Below are positions 34,560-41,174 of a stretch of DNA of 64,000 nucleotides, piece by piece. The stretch comes from Actinomycetota bacterium (GTDB lineage Bacteria > Actinomycetota > Thermoleophilia > Solirubrobacterales > Solirubrobacteraceae): positions 248,001 to 312,000 of the forward strand of contig VAXW01000003.1 in NCBI GenBank assembly GCA_005884115.1. Reading direction: 5' to 3'. How positions within the stretch are numbered: the first letter of the stretch is position 1; each line of letters begins with the position of its first letter. Under the pieces are notes generated by a model, which was not told the origin of the DNA, did no database searches, and saw only the letters and a program-made list of their open reading frames with translations. The position numbers were made by a program, and so were the translations under genes.

Positions 34560-35006
34560 ATGCGGGCGCTGGGCGTTCTCGTGCTGGCATTGGCTGCAGT
34601 GGTGCTGCTCGCCGCGTGCGGGAGCAGCAAGAAGAAGGCTCAGCCCCCTGCGCCGCACGCGATCACGAAGGCGGAATACGTCGCCAAAGCAAACGCGATC
34701 TGCGCCGCGGCAGACCCGGCCCTTATAGTCGCGACCGCGAAGCTGGCCGCTCGCCCCGGCAGAGCACAGGTCATCGCGCTCGTGAGAAGCACGTTCGTGC
34801 CCTCGACCGAAGCGCAGATCAGGGCGATCAGGGCCCTGAGCATCCCGCCCGGCGAGGAGGCCGTCGCGCACCGGATGCTTGCGCTCGTTCAGGGGGATCT
34901 CGCCAAGCTCAAGCGCAACCCGGCGTTGATCAAGACGGATGTCTTCGGCGACTTTGCGCGCGTCGCCCATCCGTACGGGCTGGCAGCCTGCGCCCCGACC
35001 AGCTAG
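34560..35006 (+). CDS. Small secreted lipoprotein, function unknown (148 aa)
   Basis: The ATG at 34560 gives a textbook lipoprotein signal: MRALGVLVLALAAVVLLAACGSSKKK, lipobox LAAC with Cys at about residue 20. The ATG at 34500 would add 20 residues before the signal and is less likely. The mature part (~128 aa) is mostly alpha-helical: AITKAEYVAKANAICAAADPALIVATAKLA, TEAQIRAIRALSIPPGEEAVAHRMLALVQGDLAKLKRNPAL, with two further cysteines (NAICAAA and LAACAPTS) that may form a disulfide. This layout recurs in actinobacterial lipoproteins of unknown role. It is the last gene before the tRNA remnant. Confidence 0.75.
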   Translation: MRALGVLVLALAAVVLLAACGSSKKKAQPPAPHAITKAEYVAKANAICAAADPALIVATAKLAARPGRAQVIALVRSTFVPSTEAQIRAIRALSIPPGEEAVAHRMLALVQGDLAKLKRNPALIKTDVFGDFARVAHPYGLAACAPTS

Positions 35007-35062
35007 GTCGCGCAAGCTCCTGCCGGCTACCTGAAACACGCCATCTGCAGGCTCCGCCGAGG

Positions 35063-35098
35063 GCCGGAGGAGGAACTCGAACCCCGAACACGCGGATT
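35063..35098 (-). pseudogene. Remnant of the 3' half of a tRNA (candidate attachment site)
   Basis: The 36 bases match the intact tRNA(CAU) gene at 38790-38825 in 33 positions: the 3' strand of the anticodon stem, variable loop, T arm and 3' acceptor strand. The 5' half is absent. The orientation is the same as in the intact gene. This is the segment normally duplicated when a tyrosine-integrase element inserts at a tRNA 3' end. Confidence 0.7.
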
Positions 35099-35192
35099 GA
35101 CTGGCGCTCTGGAGCTCTGATGTGGCGGTCGCGCGCTTGAAGTGGGGAATCGTCGAGCGACTACGCGCTCGCGAGCCGGGTAGTAGCTGGAT

Positions 35193-35309
35193 ATGGGATC
35201 TCTGATGACGATCGCGATGCTTGTGATGATGGTCGCGATGATGGGTGGGATGATGGTTGCCGGTGCATGGGCCTTCGTGCGGCGGGTGAAGCGCCACCGC
35301 GACGACTGA
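35193..35309 (+). CDS. Methionine-rich single-pass microprotein (38 aa)
   Basis: Too short for the ORF track. It begins MGSLMTIAMLVMMVAMMGGM, continues through a membrane segment and ends in a basic tail AWAFVRRVKRHRDD. Nine of 38 residues are Met, all in the first 21. The predicted topology is N-out or in the membrane with the basic tail inside (positive-inside rule). Only a weak SD is visible. It lies between the tRNA remnant and the cyclase gene. Coding status rests on the clean hydrophobic helix plus basic tail, so it is plausible but not proven. Confidence 0.5.
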   Translation: MGSLMTIAMLVMMVAMMGGMMVAGAWAFVRRVKRHRDD

Positions 35310-35400
35310 TCGTCAACGGGGGGAGCAAGCACGGGCTGCGGTCGCCCCGCCGTTCACCAGGACGGCACCGGAAAGCTTTGCGCGCGAGAATACGGCTGAC

Positions 35401-36720
35401 GTGAGCACGCCGATCCCCCCTGAAGAGTTTGCGGCGCTCGTGGGCGTCTCTGCCGAGCAAGTGGAGCAGTGGAGGCAGGAGGGGTTGCTCGATCCGGGAG
35501 GCAGCGGGAGCCTTGACGAGTTGGACCTCGTGCGGTGGCTGACGATTCACGGCCACGAGGCGCGCGGGTATCGCTCCGATCAACTGGCCGCAGCGATCAA
35601 GGCCGGCGAGGTCAACCCGTTCATGGGTGAGTTCCTGTTTCCCTCCGGTCGGACGCTGAGCCTCGAGGCGGCCGCCGAGCGTGCGGGCGTGGACGCCACG
35701 ATGGTGCGCGAACTTCGGACCGCGCTCGGGCTCCCCCGTGAGGGAGGCATCGCCGAGACCTGGCTTGCGCAGCTCGAGGCGTTCAAGACGATGCAGGCTG
35801 CCGGCCTGCCGTGGGAGGCGGTTCTGGAAGGCGCTCGCGTGTACGGCGACGCGCTCCGCCGCTTGGCCGAGACCGAGGTCAGGCTCGTGCACGTCCATAT
35901 CCACGAGCGGCTGAGCGCGTCAGGGATCCCGGAAGACGAGGTGCTGCGCCAGCTCGGCGTCATCGAGGAAGCGGTCGTGCCGTTGCTCGACGGCATCGTG
36001 CAAGCCGTACACCATGAGCATCTTCTTCAGGCGAGCATCGAGGATGCCTACCTGCATCTCCCCTCCAGCGAGATCCCGACCGAGCGCGGGTCGGTCGAGA
36101 CGACAATCGTCTTTCTCGACCTCGAGTCGTTCACCGAGCTAACGCACACCAAGGGCGACGAGCTTGCGATGGAGACGCTGACGCGGCTGGAGGGCGCGGT
36201 CAGGCCGCTTGCGCTTGAGCACGAGGGCAAGCTCGTCAAGCAGATCGGCGACGGGCTGATGCTCGCCTTCCGTCGTCCGGACGATGCCGTCGCCTTCGCC
36301 CGCAGGGCGCTCGATGCGGTCGCGCATGATCCGGACATCCCTCCGCTGCACGTCGGTATCCACACGGGTCCCGCGATCTACCGGGCCGGTGACTACATCG
36401 GCAGCACCGTGAACGTCGCCTCGCGCGTGACGGGGACGAGCTCGGCGGGAGAGATCCTGCTCACCGACGCCGTGGCGGCGGCGCTGACCGAGGAGACGAC
36501 GGAACCGGTCGGCGTGCGGATGCTGCGTGGCGCGGCCCAGCCTGTGCGACTTTTCCGCGTCATCAGGCGCGAGGAACGGCGAGATCCTGTCTGTAACACG
36601 GTTGTTCTGGACCCGCCCGCGGCCCAGCTACGGCAGGGAGATGAGGAGCTGTGGTTCTGCTCTCAAGAATGCCTGCGCCGCTTTCTCGATGGCCATGAGG
36701 AGAGCGCGGCGGTCGCCTGA
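35401..36720 (+). CDS. Class III adenylate/guanylate cyclase fused to a YHS domain
   Basis: 439 aa. The N-terminal ~200 residues are helical and start with a MerR/HTH-like piece (ALVGVSAEQVEQWRQEGLLDP) followed by a regulatory region (WLAQLEAFKTMQAAGLPWEAVLEGARVYGDALRRLAETEVRLVHVHIHERL). The cyclase domain (~235-395) has metal Asp in TIVFLDLESFTELT, KLVKQIGDGLMLAF (second metal Asp, with Lys for purine selection), HVGIHTGPAIYRAGDYIGSTVNVASRVTGTSSAGEILLTD (Asn/Arg transition-state pair). The last ~45 residues, RDPVCNTVVLDPP ... LWFCSQECLRRFLDGHEE, match a YHS metal-binding domain. It makes cAMP or cGMP; the YHS end may sense a metal. GTG start. Confidence 0.85.
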   Translation: MSTPIPPEEFAALVGVSAEQVEQWRQEGLLDPGGSGSLDELDLVRWLTIHGHEARGYRSDQLAAAIKAGEVNPFMGEFLFPSGRTLSLEAAAERAGVDATMVRELRTALGLPREGGIAETWLAQLEAFKTMQAAGLPWEAVLEGARVYGDALRRLAETEVRLVHVHIHERLSASGIPEDEVLRQLGVIEEAVVPLLDGIVQAVHHEHLLQASIEDAYLHLPSSEIPTERGSVETTIVFLDLESFTELTHTKGDELAMETLTRLEGAVRPLALEHEGKLVKQIGDGLMLAFRRPDDAVAFARRALDAVAHDPDIPPLHVGIHTGPAIYRAGDYIGSTVNVASRVTGTSSAGEILLTDAVAAALTEETTEPVGVRMLRGAAQPVRLFRVIRREERRDPVCNTVVLDPPAAQLRQGDEELWFCSQECLRRFLDGHEESAAVA

Positions 36721-36723
36721 GTT

Positions 36724-36740
36724 AGGAGTCGCCGACTCCT
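36724..36740 (+). terminator. Hairpin after the cyclase gene
   Basis: AGGAGTC-GCC-GACTCCT is a perfect 7-bp stem with a 3-nt loop, starting 3 nt after the cyclase stop codon. There is no T-run, so it may be a weak terminator or an mRNA-stabilising end. Confidence 0.45.
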
Positions 36741-36817
36741 CGGACCTCCGGATCACACGCCGGCGGCCGAGACACTCCTGTCCTCGCGCTTTGTTCTGCA
36801 CTCTCCTGCGACATCGC

Positions 36818-37240
36818 CTACTCCGACGGCCCGGCAGCTTGGAGAGCGTCGGCGCGATGGCGAAAATACTCAATCTTGTTCACCTTTCCATCTCGGATCG
36901 TGCACAGCTGAAAGAAGTGGATGATGATCGGGACGCCGCTTTGTCGCCCTCGGCCACTTTGGCGAACGAGAACGAGGACCCGACCGCCCGGTACCTCGCT
37001 TAGCTCAAGCAACTCCTGGACGAGGTCGATCCACCCATCTCGATATTGCTCAGCGAACGCGATGAACTCTGGGAGCCCGCGAAGATGCTGCGGGAAATCA
37101 GGGTACGTCTGCCGATCCCGCCAGATCATCTCGATCTGCGGATCGAATCTCTCCGCATACGCTTCGCTGGACAGCTCACCGCGCATGAACGCATTGAAGG
37201 CGTCGGTGCCCTGTCAAATTGTGTCAGCGTTCCGCGACAC
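36818..37240 (-). pseudogene. SnoaL/NTF2-like gene with an in-frame stop (pseudogene)
   Basis: Reading from the GTG at 37240 gives MSRNADTI, then TGA at 37216-37214, then QGTDAFNAFMRGELSSEAYAERFDPQIEMIWRDR and on to KVNKIEYFRHRADALQAAGPSE. The residues on both sides of the TGA fit an NTF2-like N-terminal helix, so a CGA-to-TGA change is the simplest explanation. The total span of 423 bp (141 codons) is right for the family. The track ORF (36818-37186) is the part after re-initiation at Met. Last member of a tandem array. Confidence 0.7.
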
Positions 37241-37242
37241 GC

Positions 37243-37643
37243 CTACTCCGTGAGGCCGAGGTCGGCGAAGGCGCGTTGGCGATCGAAGTATGTGACGTAC
37301 CTGATCACCCTGCCGCCCCGGACGTAAAGACGGCGGCTCCCTGTGTCAGCAAATGCCCCAGCTCCAGTCCGCTCGCCTTTCCCCGTCCGCTGCGATGAAA
37401 GAGCACGAGCACGCATTCGTCGCCGAGCTCTCGGTACTCGTCCGCCTCGACCCTCTGGTCCTCCCAGGCAGCTTCCGCCTCACGCCATCGCTCGACCATG
37501 CTGGTGACTCCCATCCAGACGCCGGGTCGCAGACCGTCGGCGATCACGAATTCGACGTCGGGGTCCGCCCACTCGACCGAGCTGAAGTCGCCCCGCGCCC
37601 AGGCCGCGAAGATCGGGCGCACGAGGTCCAGGTTCTCGGACAC
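37243..37643 (-). pseudogene. SnoaL/NTF2-like gene with a 1-base frameshift (pseudogene)
   Basis: Starts at GTG 37643: MSENLDLVRPIFAAWARGDFSSVEWADPDVEFVIADGL. The frame ends early as VFTSGAAG. Shifting by one base near 37321-37324 restores VRGGRVIRYVTYFDRQRAFADLGLTE and a TAG at 37245-37243, which is the normal C-terminus of the family and parallels the neighbouring copies. The repaired span is 401 bp, exactly one short of 134 codons. Its start sits 3 nt after the stop of the upstream copy. Confidence 0.75.
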
Positions 37644-37646
37644 CGG

Positions 37647-38465
37647 CTACTCCGCAAGCCCCACAGCTTTGAGGGCCTCCGCGTGGTCCAGATAGTGTCG
37701 TTGCTGAATGATCTTGCCGCGTTCGATGGTGTTGACGTTGGTGATCCCGAGATGGGTGTCAATGCCGCTCGCCCTACCTCGAACCTGCCAGTCCATACGG
37801 GAGACGACCTTGTCGCCGGCCGTGAGCAGCTCTAGAAGGACGGCGGTGTCTTCACCTTCCCAGGCCTCCTTCAGACCCTCGAAGAACCGACGGATCGCGG
37901 ACTGCCCCTTGAGGGTTTCGGTCTCTACCCATGACGGCGGCGGCGTCATCTCGGCGTCGACGGCATACAGGTCAACGAAGGCGTCGAGGTCGCCACGGTT
38001 CCAGGTCTCAAACCAACTGCGCGTGACGACCAGAGGCTCGTCGGACATCGTCTGCCCCCGTTCCGCGGCAAGGCGTTCGGCGGCAGCACGGGCCTCGTCG
38101 ATGTCCCGATAGACCGTCGTCCGCGCGACCAGGCCTTCGACAATTACGAAGACGTACGCCTGATGCGTGTTGACGTAAGCGGCGCTTCCTACCGGCCGCG
38201 CATCGTGGCGGATGGCGGCAAACAGCACCCCATTGCCGAGGTCCAGGACCTCCTCGGGCGTCAACCGAAGATCATCGAATGCGTCCCACCAACCGCCGAT
38301 GAGCCCACGGATCGCCGCTGGGCCCTCATATACGCCAAGCCCGTCACGCGACGCGTCGTACACGGCATCAGGAGCGAACACGCTCATGAACGCATTGAGG
38401 TCATGGCGATTCGCGGCCTCAAGCTGCCGACCCGCAAGCTCCACCAAGTCGAGGTTCGCCGACAT
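37647..38465 (-). CDS. Protein of two tandem SnoaL/NTF2-like domains
   Basis: 272 aa from the ATG at 38465; the track start at 38594 adds an unlikely 43 residues. Domain 1 begins MSANLDLVELAGRQLEAANRHDLNAFMSVFAPDAVYDAS and ends near YRDIDEARAAAERLAAERG. Domain 2 starts TMSDEPLVVTRSWFETWNRGDLDAFVDLYAVDAEMTPPPSW and ends YLDHAEALKAVGLAE. Each is a full alpha+beta cone domain. Family members are mostly single-domain and of varied or unknown function (isomerases, hydrolases, binding proteins), so no reaction is proposed. First gene of the decaying array inside the tRNA-flanked region. Confidence 0.75.
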   Translation of the reverse strand: MSANLDLVELAGRQLEAANRHDLNAFMSVFAPDAVYDASRDGLGVYEGPAAIRGLIGGWWDAFDDLRLTPEEVLDLGNGVLFAAIRHDARPVGSAAYVNTHQAYVFVIVEGLVARTTVYRDIDEARAAAERLAAERGQTMSDEPLVVTRSWFETWNRGDLDAFVDLYAVDAEMTPPPSWVETETLKGQSAIRRFFEGLKEAWEGEDTAVLLELLTAGDKVVSRMDWQVRGRASGIDTHLGITNVNTIERGKIIQQRHYLDHAEALKAVGLAE

Positions 38466-38755
38466 CGGGTCCAGTATCCCGTCACTGTCTTCGTTCGTGC
38501 GGTCTGGGCAGTGACGTCCGACCGCTGCGATTGGTTCTCGGGCCGGCGGCGCGCGAGAGGAGCCGGAAGCGGAGAGCGCTAAACAGGGTCGCACCTGGCG
38601 CGCGGCTTTGATGAAGCTCCGCCGTGCTGCCCTGCGGCCTTAGCCGACTGCGGCCTCGCTCCGTTCGATCCCGAGATCGAGGATGATGGATCGCTCGCCG
38701 ACACTTTCGCTGACACCCACCCAGAATCTGGCCTGTGCTGCTTGCCACTCTCAGC
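38466..38755 (-). other. Intergenic region, no gene seen
   Basis: Holds the promoter side of the SnoaL array and the space below the tRNA terminator. The track ORFs 38482-38769 and 38579-38818 read into the tRNA or its terminator and are not convincing. I see no clear promoter. Confidence 0.5.
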
Positions 38756-38777
38756 AAAAAACCCCGCAATAACGGGG
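38756..38777 (-). terminator. Rho-independent terminator of the tRNA gene
   Basis: On the minus strand CCCCG-TTATTG-CGGGG is followed directly by six T. It lies 11 bp past the 3' end of the tRNA. Confidence 0.9.
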
Positions 38778-38788
38778 CCGTTAGCGAG

Positions 38789-38862
38789 TGCCGGAGGAGG
38801 GACTCGAACCCCCGACACGCGGATTATGATTCCGCTGCTCTAACCGACTGAGCTACTCCGGC
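38789..38862 (-). tRNA. tRNA with CAU anticodon (Met elongator, or Ile2)
   Basis: 74 nt, full cloverleaf: acceptor GCCGGAG/CTCCGGC, D arm GCTC...GAGC, anticodon stem GCGGA/TCCGC with loop ATCATAA (anticodon CAT), variable GTGTC, T arm GGGGG-TTCGAGT-CCCTC. The discriminator is A and the CCA end is not encoded. The loop fits elongator tRNA-Met or the lysidine-modified tRNA-Ile2; the initiator is less likely because the acceptor starts with a G-C pair. A remnant of its 3' half lies at 35063-35098. Confidence 0.95.
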
Positions 38863-38889
38863 GGGATGGAGCAGTTTAGCCCCGTGGCG

Positions 38890-39942
38890 ATGTCACGACC
38901 GATCCTGCTCGCGGTGCCGAACGTGTCGGAGGGACGCGACGCGACCGCAATCGAGGCGGTCGGCGCGGCGTTTGCCGGACAGGGCGCCGACGGACCGCCC
39001 CGTGGCGCTGACAGGGGCGAAGAGGGCCCGCGTGAGCATGCCGGCACGGGAGCCATCCGGGATGCAGTCCAGCTCCTGGACGTGCACTCTGACCGCGATC
39101 ATCACCGCTCCGTCTACACGCTCGCCGGGCGCCAGCGGACGCTCGCGGACGCGTTGCTTGTAGGGGCGCGCACCGTCGTCGAACGAGTCGACGTCATGCA
39201 CCGCGACGCAGCGAGCGCACCCCCCGCGCAGCACCCGCACGTGGGCGCGCTCGACGTCGTGCCGATCGTCTATCTCCAGGCACGAGCGCGCGGTGCAGCC
39301 TGCGCGGAGGCGCTCGTAGTCGCAGAGCGGCTGGGCAGCGAGCTCGGCCTTCCGGTGTTCCTCTATGGCGAGCTCACCGCCACCACCCTCGACCCCGCGC
39401 GAGGGGAGCTCGCCGGCGCCGCTTCGTCGCCCGCGCCCCGCACGCGCGCCGAGCTCAGGCGCGGAGGGATCTCGGGGCTCGCGCAGCGGATGGCGGGGGA
39501 GGCCGGGGAGCGGGAGGCCCGCCTCGAGCCCGACTTCGGCCCTCCGCGCATTCATCCCAGCGCGGGGGCGACGCTCGTTGCCGCGAGGCCGCCGCTCGTC
39601 GCATTCAACCTGCAGCTCGCCCCCCCTGCTACGCTCGCCGACGCACAGCGGGTCGCGGCGCTCGTTCGCGACGGCGGCGCCGAGGGCCTGGCGGGGGTGC
39701 GCGCGATCGCCGTCGCGCTCGGCGACGGTGCCGCCCAGGTGTCGATGAACGTCGAGCGTCCCTTCGAGCTGCCCCTCGCGGCGGTCGTCGAGGCCGTCCG
39801 CGCGCACGTGGTTGTCAGAGACGCCGAGCTCGTCGGGCTCGCGCCGCGCGCTGCGCTGGAGGGCTTCCCCGACGATCTCCCGTTGCTCGGCTTCGACCCC
39901 AGCCGCCATCTGATCGAGAACGCGCTGCTCGCGCTCGCTTAG
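38890..39942 (+). CDS. Glutamate formimidoyltransferase domain protein
   Basis: About 350 aa. This family moves the formimino group from formiminoglutamate to tetrahydrofolate in histidine breakdown, or acts as a folate-related protein. Motifs: AVPNVSEGRD at the start, VQLLDVHSDRDHHRSVYTLAG, PHVGALDVVPIVYLQ, GSELGLPVFLYGEL and ISGLAQRM followed by LEPDFGPPRIHPSAGATLVAARPPLVAFNLQL. The cyclodeaminase half found in the animal enzyme is absent. An insertion of ~35 Gly/Arg/Glu-rich residues (GQGADGPPRGADRGEEGP) lies between the first two motifs. ATG 38890 is preferred to 38866, which is only 3 bp from the tRNA 5' end. No other histidine-degradation gene is nearby. Confidence 0.85.
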   Translation: MSRPILLAVPNVSEGRDATAIEAVGAAFAGQGADGPPRGADRGEEGPREHAGTGAIRDAVQLLDVHSDRDHHRSVYTLAGRQRTLADALLVGARTVVERVDVMHRDAASAPPAQHPHVGALDVVPIVYLQARARGAACAEALVVAERLGSELGLPVFLYGELTATTLDPARGELAGAASSPAPRTRAELRRGGISGLAQRMAGEAGEREARLEPDFGPPRIHPSAGATLVAARPPLVAFNLQLAPPATLADAQRVAALVRDGGAEGLAGVRAIAVALGDGAAQVSMNVERPFELPLAAVVEAVRAHVVVRDAELVGLAPRAALEGFPDDLPLLGFDPSRHLIENALLALA

Positions 39943-39949
39943 AACGCAT

Positions 39950-39955
39950 TACGCT
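39950..39955 (+). promoter_or_regulatory. -10-like TACGCT before the 39962 gene
   Basis: TACGCT ends 6 nt before the GTG at 39962; no SD. Leaderless-type arrangement. Confidence 0.4.
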
Positions 39956-39961
39956 GCTGAG

Positions 39962-40342
39962 GTGGCACAGACCAGGCGCAGACGCAGGACCAAGCACCGC
40001 GGCAACGCCGCCGGCGTGATCGAGTCCCGTGGCCGCACCGGGCGCAAGCCGACCGCGGCCGAGAAGAAGGGAGCTGCCGCTACTGGCGCGCGCGCGAAGG
40101 ACAGGATCGCGGAGCGCCGCGACCGCCCGCCGACTTGGCGTGGCGCCTTCTACCGCGCGATGATCGCCGCCGTGCTGCTGCTCGTCGTGGCCATCCTCCT
40201 GAAGGTCCGCGCCGCCGTCGCGTACTTCCCCTTCGCGCTGCTCGTGTACACCCCCATCAGCTACTACAGCGATCTCTGGATCTACAGGCGCCGGCAGCGC
40301 GCAAAAGCCGGGCCCGCCGGCGGGCGGAGCGGGAAGGCGTGA
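39962..40342 (+). CDS. Small membrane protein with a basic N-terminus, function unknown
   Basis: 126 aa. The first ~55 residues are very basic and disordered (QTRRRRRTKHRGNAAGVIESRGRTGRKPTAAEKK). Two close membrane segments follow: MIAAVLLLVVAILLKV and VAYFPFALLVYTPISYYSDL, then a basic tail. Both termini are probably cytosolic. I do not recognise the family. The start is GTG after TACGCT. A triplicated 15-bp motif separates it from the MBL gene. Confidence 0.65.
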   Translation: MAQTRRRRRTKHRGNAAGVIESRGRTGRKPTAAEKKGAAATGARAKDRIAERRDRPPTWRGAFYRAMIAAVLLLVVAILLKVRAAVAYFPFALLVYTPISYYSDLWIYRRRQRAKAGPAGGRSGKA

Positions 40343-40353
40343 CCGCGCTCACG

Positions 40354-40392
40354 GCACGTCGCGCGCCCGCACGTCGCGCGCCCGCACGTCGC
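40354..40392 (+). repeat. 15-bp tandem repeat, 2.6 copies
   Basis: GCACGTCGCGCGCCC occurs twice in full (40354, 40369) and once in part (40384), just before the SD of the MBL gene. GC-rich and short; no role seen. Confidence 0.8.
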
Positions 40393-40406
40393 CTCGGGAG
40401 GCTCGC

Positions 40407-41174
40407 GTGAGCGCGCTCGACGTGCGCGCCTTCACGGTCGGGCCCGTGCAGGAGAACTGCTACATCGTGCTCGCCAGCACCGGCGCGCACGCGGCTGATG
40501 GCGCCCGCCGGGCCAGCAAGGCGCTGATCGTCGACCCCGGCGACGAGCCACAGCGCCTGCTCGCGGCCGCCGCCGCCCTCGGCGTGACGATCGAGGCGAT
40601 CCTCATCACGCACACCCACTTCGACCACATCGGCGCCGTCGCTCCCGTCGCCAGAGCCACCGGAGCGCCCGTCTACTGCCCGCAGATCGAGCGCACCGTG
40701 CTCGCCGACATCATGCGTTGGGTGCCTCCGGGGTTCGGGCCGTTTGATAGCTACGACGCTGACCACACGCTGGCGGGAGGCGAGCAGCTTTCGCTGGCGG
40801 GCCTGGAGATCGACGTCCTATTCACGCCCGGCCACAGCCCCGGACACCTCACCTATGCGATCGGGCTGCCCTCGGCACAGCCCGAGCAGGGCGCTGCTCG
40901 GCCTGTCGGCAGCGAGCGCGCGCTGCTCTCGGGCGACGTGCTCTTCCAGGGCTCCGTGGGGCGCGTGGACCTCCCGGGCGGGGACTGGGCGACGCTCGAG
41001 CGCTCCATTGGGAGCCTAATTGAGTCGTTTCCGCCCGAGACCGTGGTGTACCCCGGACACATGGCGGTCACGACGCTCGGGCGAGAGCTCGAGACGAATC
41101 CGTTCCTGCGGGAGCTTCGCGCGGGCGTGCCCCAGACGGCTGCGCCGCCGGGTGGGACGGCGCCCGCGAGTTGA
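40407..41174 (+). CDS. MBL-fold hydrolase (glyoxalase II-like)
   Basis: 255 aa metallo-beta-lactamase fold. The metal motif HxHxDH is THTHFDHIGAV. Further ligands are His in FTPGHSPGHLTY, Asp in LLSGDVLFQGSVGRVDLPGGDW and His in VYPGHMAVTTLGREL. The sequence from VGPVQENCYIVLA to the end fits the YcbL/hydroxyacylglutathione-hydrolase-like group, with a longer loop (SAQPEQGAARPVGSER). It hydrolyses a thioester or ester; the true substrate is unknown. GTG start with SD CGGGAGG 5 nt upstream. Its stop overlaps the hisS start (TTGA), so the two are coupled. Confidence 0.88.
   Translation: MSALDVRAFTVGPVQENCYIVLASTGAHAADGARRASKALIVDPGDEPQRLLAAAAALGVTIEAILITHTHFDHIGAVAPVARATGAPVYCPQIERTVLADIMRWVPPGFGPFDSYDADHTLAGGEQLSLAGLEIDVLFTPGHSPGHLTYAIGLPSAQPEQGAARPVGSERALLSGDVLFQGSVGRVDLPGGDWATLERSIGSLIESFPPETVVYPGHMAVTTLGRELETNPFLRELRAGVPQTAAPPGGTAPAS

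Noticed and set aside
33338-35140. 600-aa plus-strand ORF ending GGGTRTPNTRIDW
   Set aside because: It is antisense to the GGDEF-EAL gene and its end is the tRNA remnant read as protein.
38579-38818. Minus-strand ORF beginning MSGVRVPPPALA
   Set aside because: It starts inside the tRNA T arm (tcgggggttcgagtccc read as protein), a well-known artefact of tRNA genes.
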